Source: Sva-07 sp942492715 (GTDB taxonomy: Bacteria; Actinomycetota; Acidimicrobiia; Acidimicrobiales; Ilumatobacteraceae). Taken from it: a DNA stretch of 64,000 nucleotides. Shown one piece after another: positions 24,107 to 32,372 of this stretch. The position numbers and the translations under genes are program-made. The stretch lies in NCBI GenBank assembly GCA_942492715.1, contig CALOFW010000002.1:372001-436000 (forward strand). Reading direction: 5' to 3'. The first letter of the stretch is position 1; each line of letters opens with the position of its first letter. The notes below the pieces were generated by a model. The model was not told where the DNA came from and did no database searches. It worked only from the letters and a program-made list of their open reading frames with translations.

Positions 24107-24427
24107 GGCCATCGTCACCATCGCCGAAATCTGCCGGATTTCGGTCGCCTGGCGACCGCTTCGAGGCATTTCATCGGGGGCATGTCGGGGGGGATCGGGT
24201 GGCGCACGGGTGTCGTGTGGAAGGGGATGCGTGGCGGATGGCCTTTGGTCTGGTATCGTGACCGTTGCTCGGTTCGCCCGAGCCGCACCCCGAAATCTCG
24301 GTCGTGTGCGAATTTTCTGCCAGGGGAACCCCGTCTGCGGGCGCGATCGGCGCCACCACACACCCCTCCTCCTGGTACTCCAACACTCGTGGCGTCGCGT
24401 TCGGCGCACGAGAAGAGAGGAACCCTC
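24107..24427 (+). promoter_or_regulatory. Long rho leader region with candidate promoter
   Basis: About 320 bases without a supported gene. A TATCGT hexamer at 24254-24259 is a candidate -10; transcription from about 24266 would give a leader near 160 nt before the GTG of rho. AGAGAGG lies 8 bases upstream of that GTG. Most other promoters in this window are leaderless, so a long leader here stands out and fits the known autoregulation of rho by premature termination in other bacteria. No riboswitch class was recognised. Confidence 0.45.
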
Positions 24428-26341
24428 GTGGCCGCAGCGGCACTCGAACAGTCCATGCTCGAATCGAAGGACAAGGACACCCTGCTGGAGATGGCCAAGG
24501 CGCTCGGCGTCAAGGTCACCGCCAGACAGAAGAAGTCGGACATCATCGACAAGATCCTCGACACCACGGGCTCCGGCGCGGGTGCGCCGGACGGCGAGAC
24601 GCCGAGCCCTGCGCCTGCGGACCGGGAGCCCGCCGCCTCGACGCCCGAGGAGACCGCGAAGGTCGAGCCCGCAGCCGAGAACGGTGCGGGTTCGACGGAC
24701 GTCCCCGAGGTGGTGCTCGGCCCCGACGGCGAGCCACTCGCCGACTGGGAGATCGAGCTCACCCGCAACGGTGGCGGCGGCGATGCCACCGAGGCCGGCG
24801 AGGCCGGCGAGGCATCGACCTCCGATACCTCGCGAGGCGAACGCTCACGCGGCGAACAGCCTCGTGGCGAGCGCAACCGCCATGATCAACCGCGCAGCGA
24901 GCGCGGGACCGACACCCGCGATCAGGGCGGCAGCCGCGATCAGGCTGGCAGCCGCGATCAGGGTGGCAACCGCGATCAGGGTGGCAACCGCGATCAGGGT
25001 GGCAACCGCAGCAACCAGGGCGGCAACCGCAGCAACCAGGGCGGCAACCGCAACGATCAAGGCGGTAACCGGAACCGGAACGACAACGATGCCGGCGAGG
25101 GCAGCAGCAAGCGTCGCCGCCGTCGGCGCAAGGGCCGCGGCGGCCAGGAAGGGCCGCAGGGCGAGGACGTCGAACTGATCGAGCAGGATCACGGCTTCGA
25201 GAGCAACGAGCCCGTCGACGTCGAGGGCTACCTCGACATCCGCGACGAGGGCTACGGCTTCCTGCGGATCAACGGCTACCTGCCGAGCAAGCAGGATGCG
25301 TACATCCCGCTGAAGCTCGCCCGTCAGTTCGGTCTGCGCAAGGGCGACCACATCACCGGCAAGGTCCGTCCCGCCGGCCGCAACGAGAAGAACCCCGGTC
25401 TGCTCGAGGTCTACACCGTGAACGGCGGCGACCCGGAGCTGGCGAAGAAGCGCCCGCACTTCGAGAGCCTGACGGCGTTGTTCCCCGATCAGCGTCTGAC
25501 GCTCGAGGACCCGAGCGACCCGGCGAACATGACCGCTCGGATCATCGACCTGGTCTCGCCGATCGGCAAGGGCCAGCGCGGCATCATCGTGTCGCCGCCG
25601 AAGGCCGGCAAGACCACGATCATGAAGACGATCGCCAAGTCGATCGAACTCAACAACCCCGAAGTGCACCTGATGGTGCTGCTGATCGACGAGCGGCCCG
25701 AAGAGGTCACCGACATGCGCCGCAGCGTCAAGGGTGAGGTCATCTCCTCGACCTTCGACCGGCCGAGCGACGAGCACACCCACGTCGCCGAGATGACGAT
25801 CGCGAAGGCGCGCCGCATGGTCGAAGACGGCCGCGATGTCGTGATCATGCTCGACGGCATCACCCGCCTCAGCCGGGCCTACAACCTCGCCGCGCCGGCC
25901 AGCGGCAAGATCCTCTCCGGCGGTATCGACGCCGGCGCGCTGTACCCGCCGAAGAAGTTCTTCGGGTCGGCCCGCAACGTCGAGGAGGGCGGCTCGCTCA
26001 CCATTCTCGCCACGGCGCTGGTCGACACCAACAGCCGCATGGACGAGGCGATCTTCGAGGAGTTCAAGGGCACGGGCAACATGGAGCTGCGTCTCGACCG
26101 CAAGGTCGCCGAGCGGCGCATCTACCCGGCGATCGACGTCGACGCCTCGTCGACGCGCCACGAGGAGTTGTTGTTCGATCGCAAGCAGCTGCAGCAGGTC
26201 TGGAAGCTCAGGCGGGTCCTCTCCGGCCTCGCTCAGGACGGCAGCGCCGCCGCCGGCCTCGAGCTGCTGATCGACCGCCTCAAGACGTTCCGCACCAACG
26301 ACGAGTTCCTCGCCGAGATCGCCAAGCAGCCCTCGATGTGA
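24428..26341 (+). CDS. rho: Transcription termination factor Rho with large repeat-rich insertion
   Basis: Hexameric RNA-dependent ATPase that ends transcription; 637 residues against about 420 in E. coli. Order: SAP-like N-terminal helices (residues 8-45, ESKDKDTLLEMAKALGVKV), a disordered acidic then Arg/Gly/Asn/Gln-rich insertion (about 50-245), an RNA-binding cold-shock domain (VEGYLDIRDEGYGFLRING, about 265-315), and the ATPase core. The core has Walker A PPKAGKTTIMK (390-400) and Walker B VVIMLDGITRLSRAYN. Residues 165-217 contain tandem RDQGGN units encoded by an 18-bp repeat, then a KRRRRRRKGRGG basic patch. Actinobacterial Rho proteins often carry such insertions, which add RNA binding. 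The GTG start has a ribosome site, and the upstream open frame crosses the leader. Confidence 0.97.
   Translation: MAAAALEQSMLESKDKDTLLEMAKALGVKVTARQKKSDIIDKILDTTGSGAGAPDGETPSPAPADREPAASTPEETAKVEPAAENGAGSTDVPEVVLGPDGEPLADWEIELTRNGGGGDATEAGEAGEASTSDTSRGERSRGEQPRGERNRHDQPRSERGTDTRDQGGSRDQAGSRDQGGNRDQGGNRDQGGNRSNQGGNRSNQGGNRNDQGGNRNRNDNDAGEGSSKRRRRRRKGRGGQEGPQGEDVELIEQDHGFESNEPVDVEGYLDIRDEGYGFLRINGYLPSKQDAYIPLKLARQFGLRKGDHITGKVRPAGRNEKNPGLLEVYTVNGGDPELAKKRPHFESLTALFPDQRLTLEDPSDPANMTARIIDLVSPIGKGQRGIIVSPPKAGKTTIMKTIAKSIELNNPEVHLMVLLIDERPEEVTDMRRSVKGEVISSTFDRPSDEHTHVAEMTIAKARRMVEDGRDVVIMLDGITRLSRAYNLAAPASGKILSGGIDAGALYPPKKFFGSARNVEEGGSLTILATALVDTNSRMDEAIFEEFKGTGNMELRLDRKVAERRIYPAIDVDASSTRHEELLFDRKQLQQVWKLRRVLSGLAQDGSAAAGLELLIDRLKTFRTNDEFLAEIAKQPSM
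24919..25076 (+). repeat. 18-bp tandem repeat inside rho
   Basis: Unit CGCGATCAGGGTGGCAAC and close variants repeat about nine times, encoding RDQGGN / RSNQGGN steps in the disordered part of Rho. Three consecutive copies near 24960-25010 are identical, consistent with recent slippage. The frame is kept because the unit is a multiple of three. Confidence 0.85.
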
Positions 26342-26373
26342 ATGAGACGCGGGGTCTGACCCCGCGTCTCATT
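26341..26373. terminator. Perfect 15-bp palindromic hairpin after rho
   Basis: Arms AATGAGACGCGGGGT and ACCCCGCGTCTCATT are exact complements around the loop CTG, starting on the last base of the rho stop codon. There is no T-run, as is common for actinobacterial hairpin terminators; it would work in either direction. The core GGGTCTGACCCC recurs at 47149-47160. Confidence 0.75.
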
Positions 26374-26463
26374 CGGTCGGCGGGTCGATAGCGTGGTGCG
26401 CCGATCCGGATGACGATCGGGGGCACAGGGCCCACCCGTTCAGCCATCCACAGGAGATCCGAC

Positions 26464-26700
26464 ATGAAGGCCGACATCCACCCCAACTACACCGACACCA
26501 CGGTGCGCTGCTCCTGCGGCAACACGTTCACGACCAAGTCGACCGTCGACGGCGACCTCACCGTCGAACTGTGCAACGAGTGCCACCCGTTCTTCACGGG
26601 CAAGCAGAAGCTCGTCGATTCCGGTGGTCGTGTCGAGCGCTTCAACAAGCGGTACGGCCAGCGCAAGAACGCGCCGGCAACCGCGTCCGACGAGGGCTGA
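26464..26700 (+). CDS. rpmE: 50S ribosomal protein L31, zinc-binding type
   Basis: Structural protein of the large ribosomal subunit, 78 residues. The start MKADIHPNY and the four cysteines (CSCGN near residue 16 and CNECHPF near residue 37) mark the zinc-containing C+ form. AGGAGAT lies 5 bases before the ATG. The C-terminal KRYGQRKNAPAT tail is typical. Position after rho is the standard actinobacterial order. A C+ L31 usually has a zinc-free paralogue elsewhere that replaces it when zinc is scarce; none is seen in the window. Confidence 0.97.
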   Translation: MKADIHPNYTDTTVRCSCGNTFTTKSTVDGDLTVELCNECHPFFTGKQKLVDSGGRVERFNKRYGQRKNAPATASDEG

Positions 26701-26737
26701 GCCCGACGCGATCTCCTGGTCGCTAGCGTCGGGGTCC

Positions 26738-27781
26738 GTGACCGATCCCGACGACACCGATCGCCACAGCCGTCTTCTCGGAGTCAAGCTGCGCGCGCTC
26801 GTCGCCGCTCACCACGGTCGTGGTCCACTCGATGTCGAGCCGGGTTCGTTCCCTCACGGCGCTGCGCTGGTTGTCGACGACGCCGCATGGGTGCTCGTCG
26901 ACGGTCCCGCAGCCGGTTCCCTCGGTGGCGCGCTCGCCTGGGCGATCCGCAACGGCGCCACGTCGCTCGATCTGGTCGCCGAGGCAGACACCGGCCTGCT
27001 CGCGCGGCGGGCGCGTCGTCTGTCGTTCCCGGTGCGGGTGTGGTTCGCCGAGGAACGCACGCTGCTGCCGGCCGTTCCCGAACCACTCGCGTCGCCGCCA
27101 CCGCCGTCGTCCGAACACCTGGAACTCATCGCGGTGATCCACGCCTCAGGGGCGACGCCGAACGTCGAACACGCCGTGGTGTTCGGTGAGGTCCGCGGAT
27201 TGGAGGTGTGCAGGGTCGTCGACCAGCCGACGATGGGGCACATCGCCGAACTCGATGTCGACGCCGCCGTATTCGCCGCGAGCAGCGGGGCGTCGGAGGG
27301 AGTGCAACTCGAAGTGGGTGTCGGCGTCAACGACCGGGAGGCGTTCCGGTTGCTGCACGGCGACATTCCGACACCGGAGGCGCTGTCGGTCGTGGTCGAT
27401 GCCGTCGTCCGGCACCGGAACGCGGAGGCCCCTCAGCATCCGCTCAACCGACTCGGCCAGGAGCGCTACCTGCGCTGGGAGTTGGAGCAGGACCCGGCGA
27501 GGATCGGCCTCGCCAGCGTGGTCCCTGCCGAGCCTCCGCTCCCGCGCCCGAACCTCAAGGATCCCGTGCCGTGCGTCGCCGCCGGCGTGGCTCCGGACGG
27601 CACCAGGCGAACCGTGGTCTGCTCGGTCGGCGTCGACGTCGATCTCGTCGGATTCGTCGCAGACGTCCAGGCGATGTCCGACGATCCGGTCGTGGTCGCC
27701 CTGCGTGAGCGCGATGCGGTGCCGATCACGCACGAACTCCTTGCTGCGCTCGCGACGCCGGTCGACATCCTCACCGTGTGA
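26738..27781 (+). CDS. Hypothetical protein between rpmE and prfA
   Basis: A 347-residue soluble protein that I do not recognise. It starts at a GTG 8 bases after TAGCGT. The N-terminal third (RLLGVKLRALVAAHHGRGPL through ALVVDDAAWVLVDGPAAGSLGGALAWAIRNGA, residues about 13-75) looks like an alpha/beta domain. A proline-rich break near residue 120 leads to a second alpha/beta part (HLELIAVIHASGATPNVEHAVVFGEVRGLEVCRV). The C-terminal half includes NRLGQERYLRWELEQDP and a final VALRERDAVPITHELLAALATP. There is no signal peptide or membrane segment. It occupies a conserved housekeeping neighbourhood with normal codon use, so it is probably a genuine lineage-specific gene. Confidence 0.75.
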   Translation: MTDPDDTDRHSRLLGVKLRALVAAHHGRGPLDVEPGSFPHGAALVVDDAAWVLVDGPAAGSLGGALAWAIRNGATSLDLVAEADTGLLARRARRLSFPVRVWFAEERTLLPAVPEPLASPPPPSSEHLELIAVIHASGATPNVEHAVVFGEVRGLEVCRVVDQPTMGHIAELDVDAAVFAASSGASEGVQLEVGVGVNDREAFRLLHGDIPTPEALSVVVDAVVRHRNAEAPQHPLNRLGQERYLRWELEQDPARIGLASVVPAEPPLPRPNLKDPVPCVAAGVAPDGTRRTVVCSVGVDVDLVGFVADVQAMSDDPVVVALRERDAVPITHELLAALATPVDILTV

Positions 27782-27806
27782 TCGGCGCCAGTAGCCTCGA
27801 CACGCC

Positions 27807-28871
27807 ATGCTCGACCGCCTCTCCAACGTCGTCGACGAGTACGAGACGCTCGAACGCCAGCTCTCCGACCCCGAGGTGCTCGCCGATTCCGATCAGCTGC
27901 GCCGTCTCTCGAAGCGCTACACCGAACTCGGGCCGGTCGTCGAGGCCTACCGGCGCCAGGCGGCGCGGCGCGCCGACGCCGACGCGGCGCGCGAGATGCT
28001 CGCCGGAGCATCCGGCGACGAGCGCGACATGCTCGTCGCCGAGATCGACGCTGCCACCGCCGACGTCGCGTCGATCGAGAACGAACTCCGCGACCTGATG
28101 CTGCCGACCGATCCCCACGACGGCAAGAACGTGATCATGGAGATCCGCGGCGCCGAAGGCGGCGAGGAGGCGAACCTCTTCGCCCGCGATCTCTACGAGA
28201 TGTATCTCGCCTACGCAGCGGCCAGCGGCTGGAAGGTGACGACGTTGTCGTCGTCGGTGAGCGACATGGGCGGCTTCAACGACGTCACGTTCGAGGTGCG
28301 CGGCGACACCGCCTGGCGCAACCTGAAGTTCGAGGGTGGCCCGCACCGGGTGCAGCGCGTGCCGGCGACGGAGAGCCAGGGCCGCATCCACACGTCGTCG
28401 GCCACCGTGACCGTGCTCCCCGAGGTCGACGAGGTCGACGTCCGGATCGATGATCGCGACCTCGACATCGACGTGTACCGGGCGAGCGGACCGGGTGGGC
28501 AGAGCGTCAACACCACCGACTCGGCGGTGCGCATCACCCACCGGCCAACCGGCGTGGTCGTCGCGATGCAGGACGAGCGGTCGCAGTTGCAGAACAAGGC
28601 GCGGGCGATGCTCGTGCTGCGGGCCCGGCTGTTCGAACTGGCGGAGCGGCAGCGGAACGAGGAGCTCTCCGCCGAGCGACGATCGCAGGTGGGCGGCGGT
28701 GGCCGCAGCGAGAAGATCCGGACCTACAACTACAAGGAGAACCGTGTGACCGACCACCGCATCGGCTTCACGGTGTACCGCCTGGCGGCGATCCTGGCCG
28801 GCGACCTGCAGGTGGTCGTCGACGCGCTTGCCGCCGACGAACGCGCCCGTCTCCTCGCCGATGGCGCATGA
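27807..28871 (+). CDS. prfA: Peptide chain release factor 1
   Basis: Recognises UAA and UAG stop codons and triggers peptide release on the ribosome; 354 residues. The codon-reading tripeptide PAT is present (residues 186-188, in RVPATESQGRIHTS), which marks RF1 rather than RF2. The catalytic GGQ (230-232, in ASGPGGQSVNTTDSAVRITH) also carries the glutamine methylated by PrmC. The ATG is 9 bases after TAGCCT. Its stop overlaps the prmC start (ATGA), so enzyme and modifier are co-expressed. Confidence 0.98.
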   Translation: MLDRLSNVVDEYETLERQLSDPEVLADSDQLRRLSKRYTELGPVVEAYRRQAARRADADAAREMLAGASGDERDMLVAEIDAATADVASIENELRDLMLPTDPHDGKNVIMEIRGAEGGEEANLFARDLYEMYLAYAAASGWKVTTLSSSVSDMGGFNDVTFEVRGDTAWRNLKFEGGPHRVQRVPATESQGRIHTSSATVTVLPEVDEVDVRIDDRDLDIDVYRASGPGGQSVNTTDSAVRITHRPTGVVVAMQDERSQLQNKARAMLVLRARLFELAERQRNEELSAERRSQVGGGGRSEKIRTYNYKENRVTDHRIGFTVYRLAAILAGDLQVVVDALAADERARLLADGA

Positions 28872-29728
28872 GCGGCGAAGCGACCGTCTCGTGGCGTGAG
28901 CTGTGGGCCGAGGCCAGCGACGCGGTCGGCGACCGGGCTCAGGCACGGTGGCTGTGCGAGACGGCCTCGGGATCGGTCGACGGCGACGAGTTCCTCGCTC
29001 GTCTCGACGAGCCGGCGACCGTGCGCATGGTCGGCCATCTCGATGCGATGCTTGCCCGCCTGCGCCGAGGTGAACCGCTGCAGTACGTGTTGGGGGAGTG
29101 GACGTTCCGGCGCATCACGCTCGCCGTCGACCGTCGGGTGCTGATCCCTCGCCCGGAGACCGAACTCGTCGCCGAGGTGGCGCTCGAGAAGGCCGCGCGT
29201 GTCGGCCCGACCCGGGTGGTCGCCGACCTCGGCACGGGATCGGGAGCGATCGGTCTCGCGCTGGCGTACGAGCTGCCGCGGGCGGGCACCACGGTGTGGA
29301 TCACCGACGTCAGCACCGAGGCGCTCGACGTCGCGCGGGCGAACATCGCCGGGCTCGGGCCGGCAGGGGTGAACGTGCGGACCGCCTCCGGGTCCTGGTT
29401 CGAGGCACTCCCCGCCGACGTCCGGTGCGACGTGATCGTCTCGAACCCGCCCTACGTCGCTGTCGGATCCCCCGATCTGGAAGCGGTGGTGGGCGACTGG
29501 GAGCCTCACGGGGCGCTCTTCTCCGGTCCGGACGGGCTCGACGATCTGCGCCGGATCGTTGCAGCGGCACCCGGGCGCCTGCGCGACGGGGGATGGCTGG
29601 TGCTCGAGATCGGCGCCGACCAGGCGGTGGCGGTCGCTGGGCTCCTGCGCGATGCCGGGTTCGTCGATGTCGAGGTTCGTCCCGATCTCGCCGGGCTCGA
29701 CCGGATCGCGCTCGGCCGGATCCGCTGA
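28868..29728 (+). CDS. prmC: Release factor glutamine methyltransferase
   Basis: Methylates the GGQ glutamine of release factors with S-adenosylmethionine; 286 residues. The N-terminal helical domain has GEPLQYVLGEWTF and the IPRPETE signature near residue 93. The SAM-binding motif DLGTGSGAIGLAL begins at residue 120, and the catalytic NPPY occupies 193-196. It overlaps the prfA stop by 4 bases. In many actinobacteria a Sua5/TsaC gene follows; here the strand switches instead. Confidence 0.97.
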   Translation: MSGEATVSWRELWAEASDAVGDRAQARWLCETASGSVDGDEFLARLDEPATVRMVGHLDAMLARLRRGEPLQYVLGEWTFRRITLAVDRRVLIPRPETELVAEVALEKAARVGPTRVVADLGTGSGAIGLALAYELPRAGTTVWITDVSTEALDVARANIAGLGPAGVNVRTASGSWFEALPADVRCDVIVSNPPYVAVGSPDLEAVVGDWEPHGALFSGPDGLDDLRRIVAAAPGRLRDGGWLVLEIGADQAVAVAGLLRDAGFVDVEVRPDLAGLDRIALGRIR

Positions 29729-29729
29729 G

Positions 29730-30125
29730 TCAGTCGAAGCGGACGGCGACCTCGGCGAGGATCGTGCCCTCCTCGGGCGTCAGGTCGTGGTCGACCCCCG
29801 CGATGTCGCGGGCGGCGGAGAAGAGTGCCGAGCGCAGGATCCGGCTGCTGATCCGTTCGTCGATCGAATCGAGGAAGTCCTCCACTCGGTCCCGCTCGAT
29901 CGCGTGACGGGCTTCTTCGATGGCGGGTCGGATGTACTCCTCGAAGGTCGCTCCCTCCTCGCGCCAGTCGGTGCTGATCTCGCGCAGCAGGTCGACCTCG
30001 TCGTCGCTGATGCTGTGGTCGGCGAGCATCACGAGCGCGAGCAGCTCGAGTGCGGCGCGGTGTTCGAGGTCGGCGGTGGCGTGCACGGCGACACCCTGGT
30101 ACAGATCCTGGAGACGGCGGTTCAT
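29730..30125 (-). CDS. TerB-like helical protein
   Basis: A 131-residue, all-helical acidic protein with the look of the TerB/DjlA metal-binding domain: HRAALELLALVMLADHSISDDEVDLLREI near residues 22-50, where an acidic helix-turn segment DHSISDDE may bind metal, and a matching second half with DIAGVDHDLTPEEGTILAEVAVRF. Three start codons lie in a row (GTG-ATG-ATG); the last ATG has GAGGAG 5 bases upstream. It directly follows the S9 peptidase on the minus strand, whose stop overlaps this start region, so the two are coupled. Function is not known. Confidence 0.75.
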   Translation of the reverse strand: MNRRLQDLYQGVAVHATADLEHRAALELLALVMLADHSISDDEVDLLREISTDWREEGATFEEYIRPAIEEARHAIERDRVEDFLDSIDERISSRILRSALFSAARDIAGVDHDLTPEEGTILAEVAVRFD

Positions 30126-30127
30126 CA

Positions 30128-32323
30128 TCACTCCTCGTCTGGCACGTTAGATGACGGTGACGTCGCCGTCCCCACGGCTTGCAGCCCGAGTGATCGACGC
30201 AGGAACTCGAGTTGGTGCAGCAGCAGGTTCTCGGCGATCGTCTCCTGTGGCGTCATGTGGGTGACACCGACGAGCGGGAGCACCTCGTGCGGCCGTCCGG
30301 CTGCCAGCAGCGCCGCCGACAGTTGCAGCGTGTGGGCTGCGACGACGTTGTCGTCGGCGAGGCCATGGATGAGCAGCAGCGGGCGCGTGAGCCGATCGGC
30401 CAGTGGCAGGAGCGACGACAGCTCATAGGGCTCGGCGCTGTCGTTCGGATCGCCGAGGTACCGCTCGGTGTAGTGGGTGTCGTAGAGCCGCCATTCGGTC
30501 ACGGGAGCGCCGGCGATCGCCGCATGGAACACGTCCGGGCGTCGCATGACGGCGAGCGCGGCGAGATAGCCCCCGAAGCTCCACCCGCGGATCGCCACCC
30601 GGTCGAGATCCATGCCACCGAACTGCTCGGCGACGGCATGGAGCGCGTCGATCTGGTCGTCGAGGGGCGCCGTGGCGAGGTCGCCGTGGACCGCACGCTC
30701 CCAGTCGCTGCCCCGTCCCGGTGTTCCCCGACCGTCGCAGACGACGACGGCGAACCCCTGGTCGGCGAACCACTGCGATGTCGTGAACGCGGTCGACGAC
30801 TGGATCACCCGGAGTGCATGCGGCCCGCCGTAGGGGTCGAGGAGCACCGGCAGCGGTGAGCCGTCGTGATCGTGTGGGAACAGCACGGCGGTGGCCAGAC
30901 GTCGCTCGCCGACGTGCACGACCTCGATGTTCGGCGACACCAGCGGGTGCTCGACGAACGATCCGATCGTGATGCCGCTGTCGTCGTGCTGGTCGTGACC
31001 GTGACCGTCGTCGTCGTCGCCGTCCGATGCGCTCGGGCTCTCGACGTGCACGATGGTGGTCGCTCCGGCCTCGTGGAGGTTTGCCGACCGCAGCACCGTC
31101 GTCGGTCCACCGACGGCGGCGGTGTGGACGCCGGACGTGTCGGCGATCGCGCGGAGCCCGTCGCCGTCCCAGCGCCAGACGTGGAGCTGGGACGCGTCGT
31201 CGATCGGGTTGGCCTGGAACACGACCGAGTCGCCGCCGACGTCGAGCACCGATCGCACCTGCAGATCGATCGGGGTGACCGGTTCGTCGGCGACGGTGAG
31301 CCGGCGGGCGCCGTCACGGTCGGCGACGTGGACGAGTCGTCCGTCGTCGAGCAGGCGAGGCGTGCCCGACACCAACTCGACCCACGCGTCGTCGTCGTCG
31401 TGCAACAGCACCGTGGTCTCGCCACGCGTCGTTCCGACCTCGGTGTCGACACGCAGCACCATCGAGCCCCGCTGGTCGCGCGACTGCACGAGGAGCAGCA
31501 GCCCTCCGTCGCCCCAGTCCACCGCGGCGAGGTACGGAAAGACGCTGCGGTCCCAGTCGACGGCGGTGCGCGTGCCGTCGAGGCCCAGCAGGTGCAGCGT
31601 CACGTTCGCGTTTGCCGTGCCCGCTGCCGGATAGCGGATCGTCGCCGGGGACTGATCCGGCCGGGCCGGATCGGCGATGTGCCACTCGTCGACGGGCGCG
31701 GTGTCGACTCTGCAGGCCGCGATCGTGGCGCCGTCCGGACTCCACCAGTAGCCGCGGAAGCGGCCCATCTCCTCGGCGGCGATGAAGTCGGCGCTGCCCC
31801 AGGAGACCGTGGCGGTCTCGTCGTTGCCGGCGAGTACCCGCGACGTCCCGTCGAGTTCGCCGATCCGCAGCGTGGTGCCGCTGACGTAGGCGAGGCGTCG
31901 CGCCTGCGGGTCGGGGCGGGGATCGAAGACCGGTCCGGTGACGGGCAGCGGGCGAGCCCGGCCCGACACGAGACCGCCGGCGAACAACTGCCCGGCGAGC
32001 GCGAACGTCACGACCGTGCACGCGGCGTCGGTGGCGTACGACGTGATGCCGCCTGCTCCCTCACGCGCCCGCTCCCTGCGTGCTCGCTCCTCTGGTGGAA
32101 GATCGTCGCCGGCATCGTCGCCGAGCAGCTTGCGAGGGTCGGCGACGAGGCGCTCCTCACCGGTCGTCGTGTCGAGCACCCACAGCGAGTTCATGGGGTC
32201 GCTGCCGTGCGTGCTGCGGAGGAACACCACCCGTCGGCCGTCGGGTGACACGGTGACGCTCCGCGGGTCGCCGAGTGTGAACCGTTGTGTCCGGGCGTAC
32301 TGGCGGGGGAAGGTGTCGGTCAC
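30128..32323 (-). CDS. S9-family prolyl oligopeptidase (DPP-IV-like)
   Basis: A cytoplasmic serine peptidase of about 731 residues. An N-terminal beta-propeller (from residue about 20, SVTVSPDGRRVVFLRS) precedes an alpha/beta-hydrolase domain. The catalytic triad is visible: Ser582 in GWSFGGYLAAL, Asp657 in IHGLADDNVV and His689 in VGVTHMT. A His/Asp-rich insertion (DGDDDDGHGHDQHDD) lies near the middle and could bind metal. The family trims dipeptides after proline. GTG at 32323 is preferred over one three codons upstream because TACAGT ends 7 bases before it and overlaps the other candidate. No signal peptide. The TerB-like gene follows. Confidence 0.92.
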   Translation of the reverse strand: MTDTFPRQYARTQRFTLGDPRSVTVSPDGRRVVFLRSTHGSDPMNSLWVLDTTTGEERLVADPRKLLGDDAGDDLPPEERARRERAREGAGGITSYATDAACTVVTFALAGQLFAGGLVSGRARPLPVTGPVFDPRPDPQARRLAYVSGTTLRIGELDGTSRVLAGNDETATVSWGSADFIAAEEMGRFRGYWWSPDGATIAACRVDTAPVDEWHIADPARPDQSPATIRYPAAGTANANVTLHLLGLDGTRTAVDWDRSVFPYLAAVDWGDGGLLLLVQSRDQRGSMVLRVDTEVGTTRGETTVLLHDDDDAWVELVSGTPRLLDDGRLVHVADRDGARRLTVADEPVTPIDLQVRSVLDVGGDSVVFQANPIDDASQLHVWRWDGDGLRAIADTSGVHTAAVGGPTTVLRSANLHEAGATTIVHVESPSASDGDDDDGHGHDQHDDSGITIGSFVEHPLVSPNIEVVHVGERRLATAVLFPHDHDGSPLPVLLDPYGGPHALRVIQSSTAFTTSQWFADQGFAVVVCDGRGTPGRGSDWERAVHGDLATAPLDDQIDALHAVAEQFGGMDLDRVAIRGWSFGGYLAALAVMRRPDVFHAAIAGAPVTEWRLYDTHYTERYLGDPNDSAEPYELSSLLPLADRLTRPLLLIHGLADDNVVAAHTLQLSAALLAAGRPHEVLPLVGVTHMTPQETIAENLLLHQLEFLRRSLGLQAVGTATSPSSNVPDEE

Positions 32324-32372
32324 GTCGCCCACTGTAGGAAGTCGGTGGCGCCAGGTCGCGTGTCCTCGATCG

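Noticed and set aside
24044..24409. Small minus-strand frame ending in Val-Ala-Val-Gly repeats
   Set aside because: Produced by the 12-bp tandem repeat; no ribosome site or homology.
24919..25076. Repeat array that might be taken for CRISPR
   Set aside because: The 18-bp units are directly adjacent without spacers and are in frame within rho.
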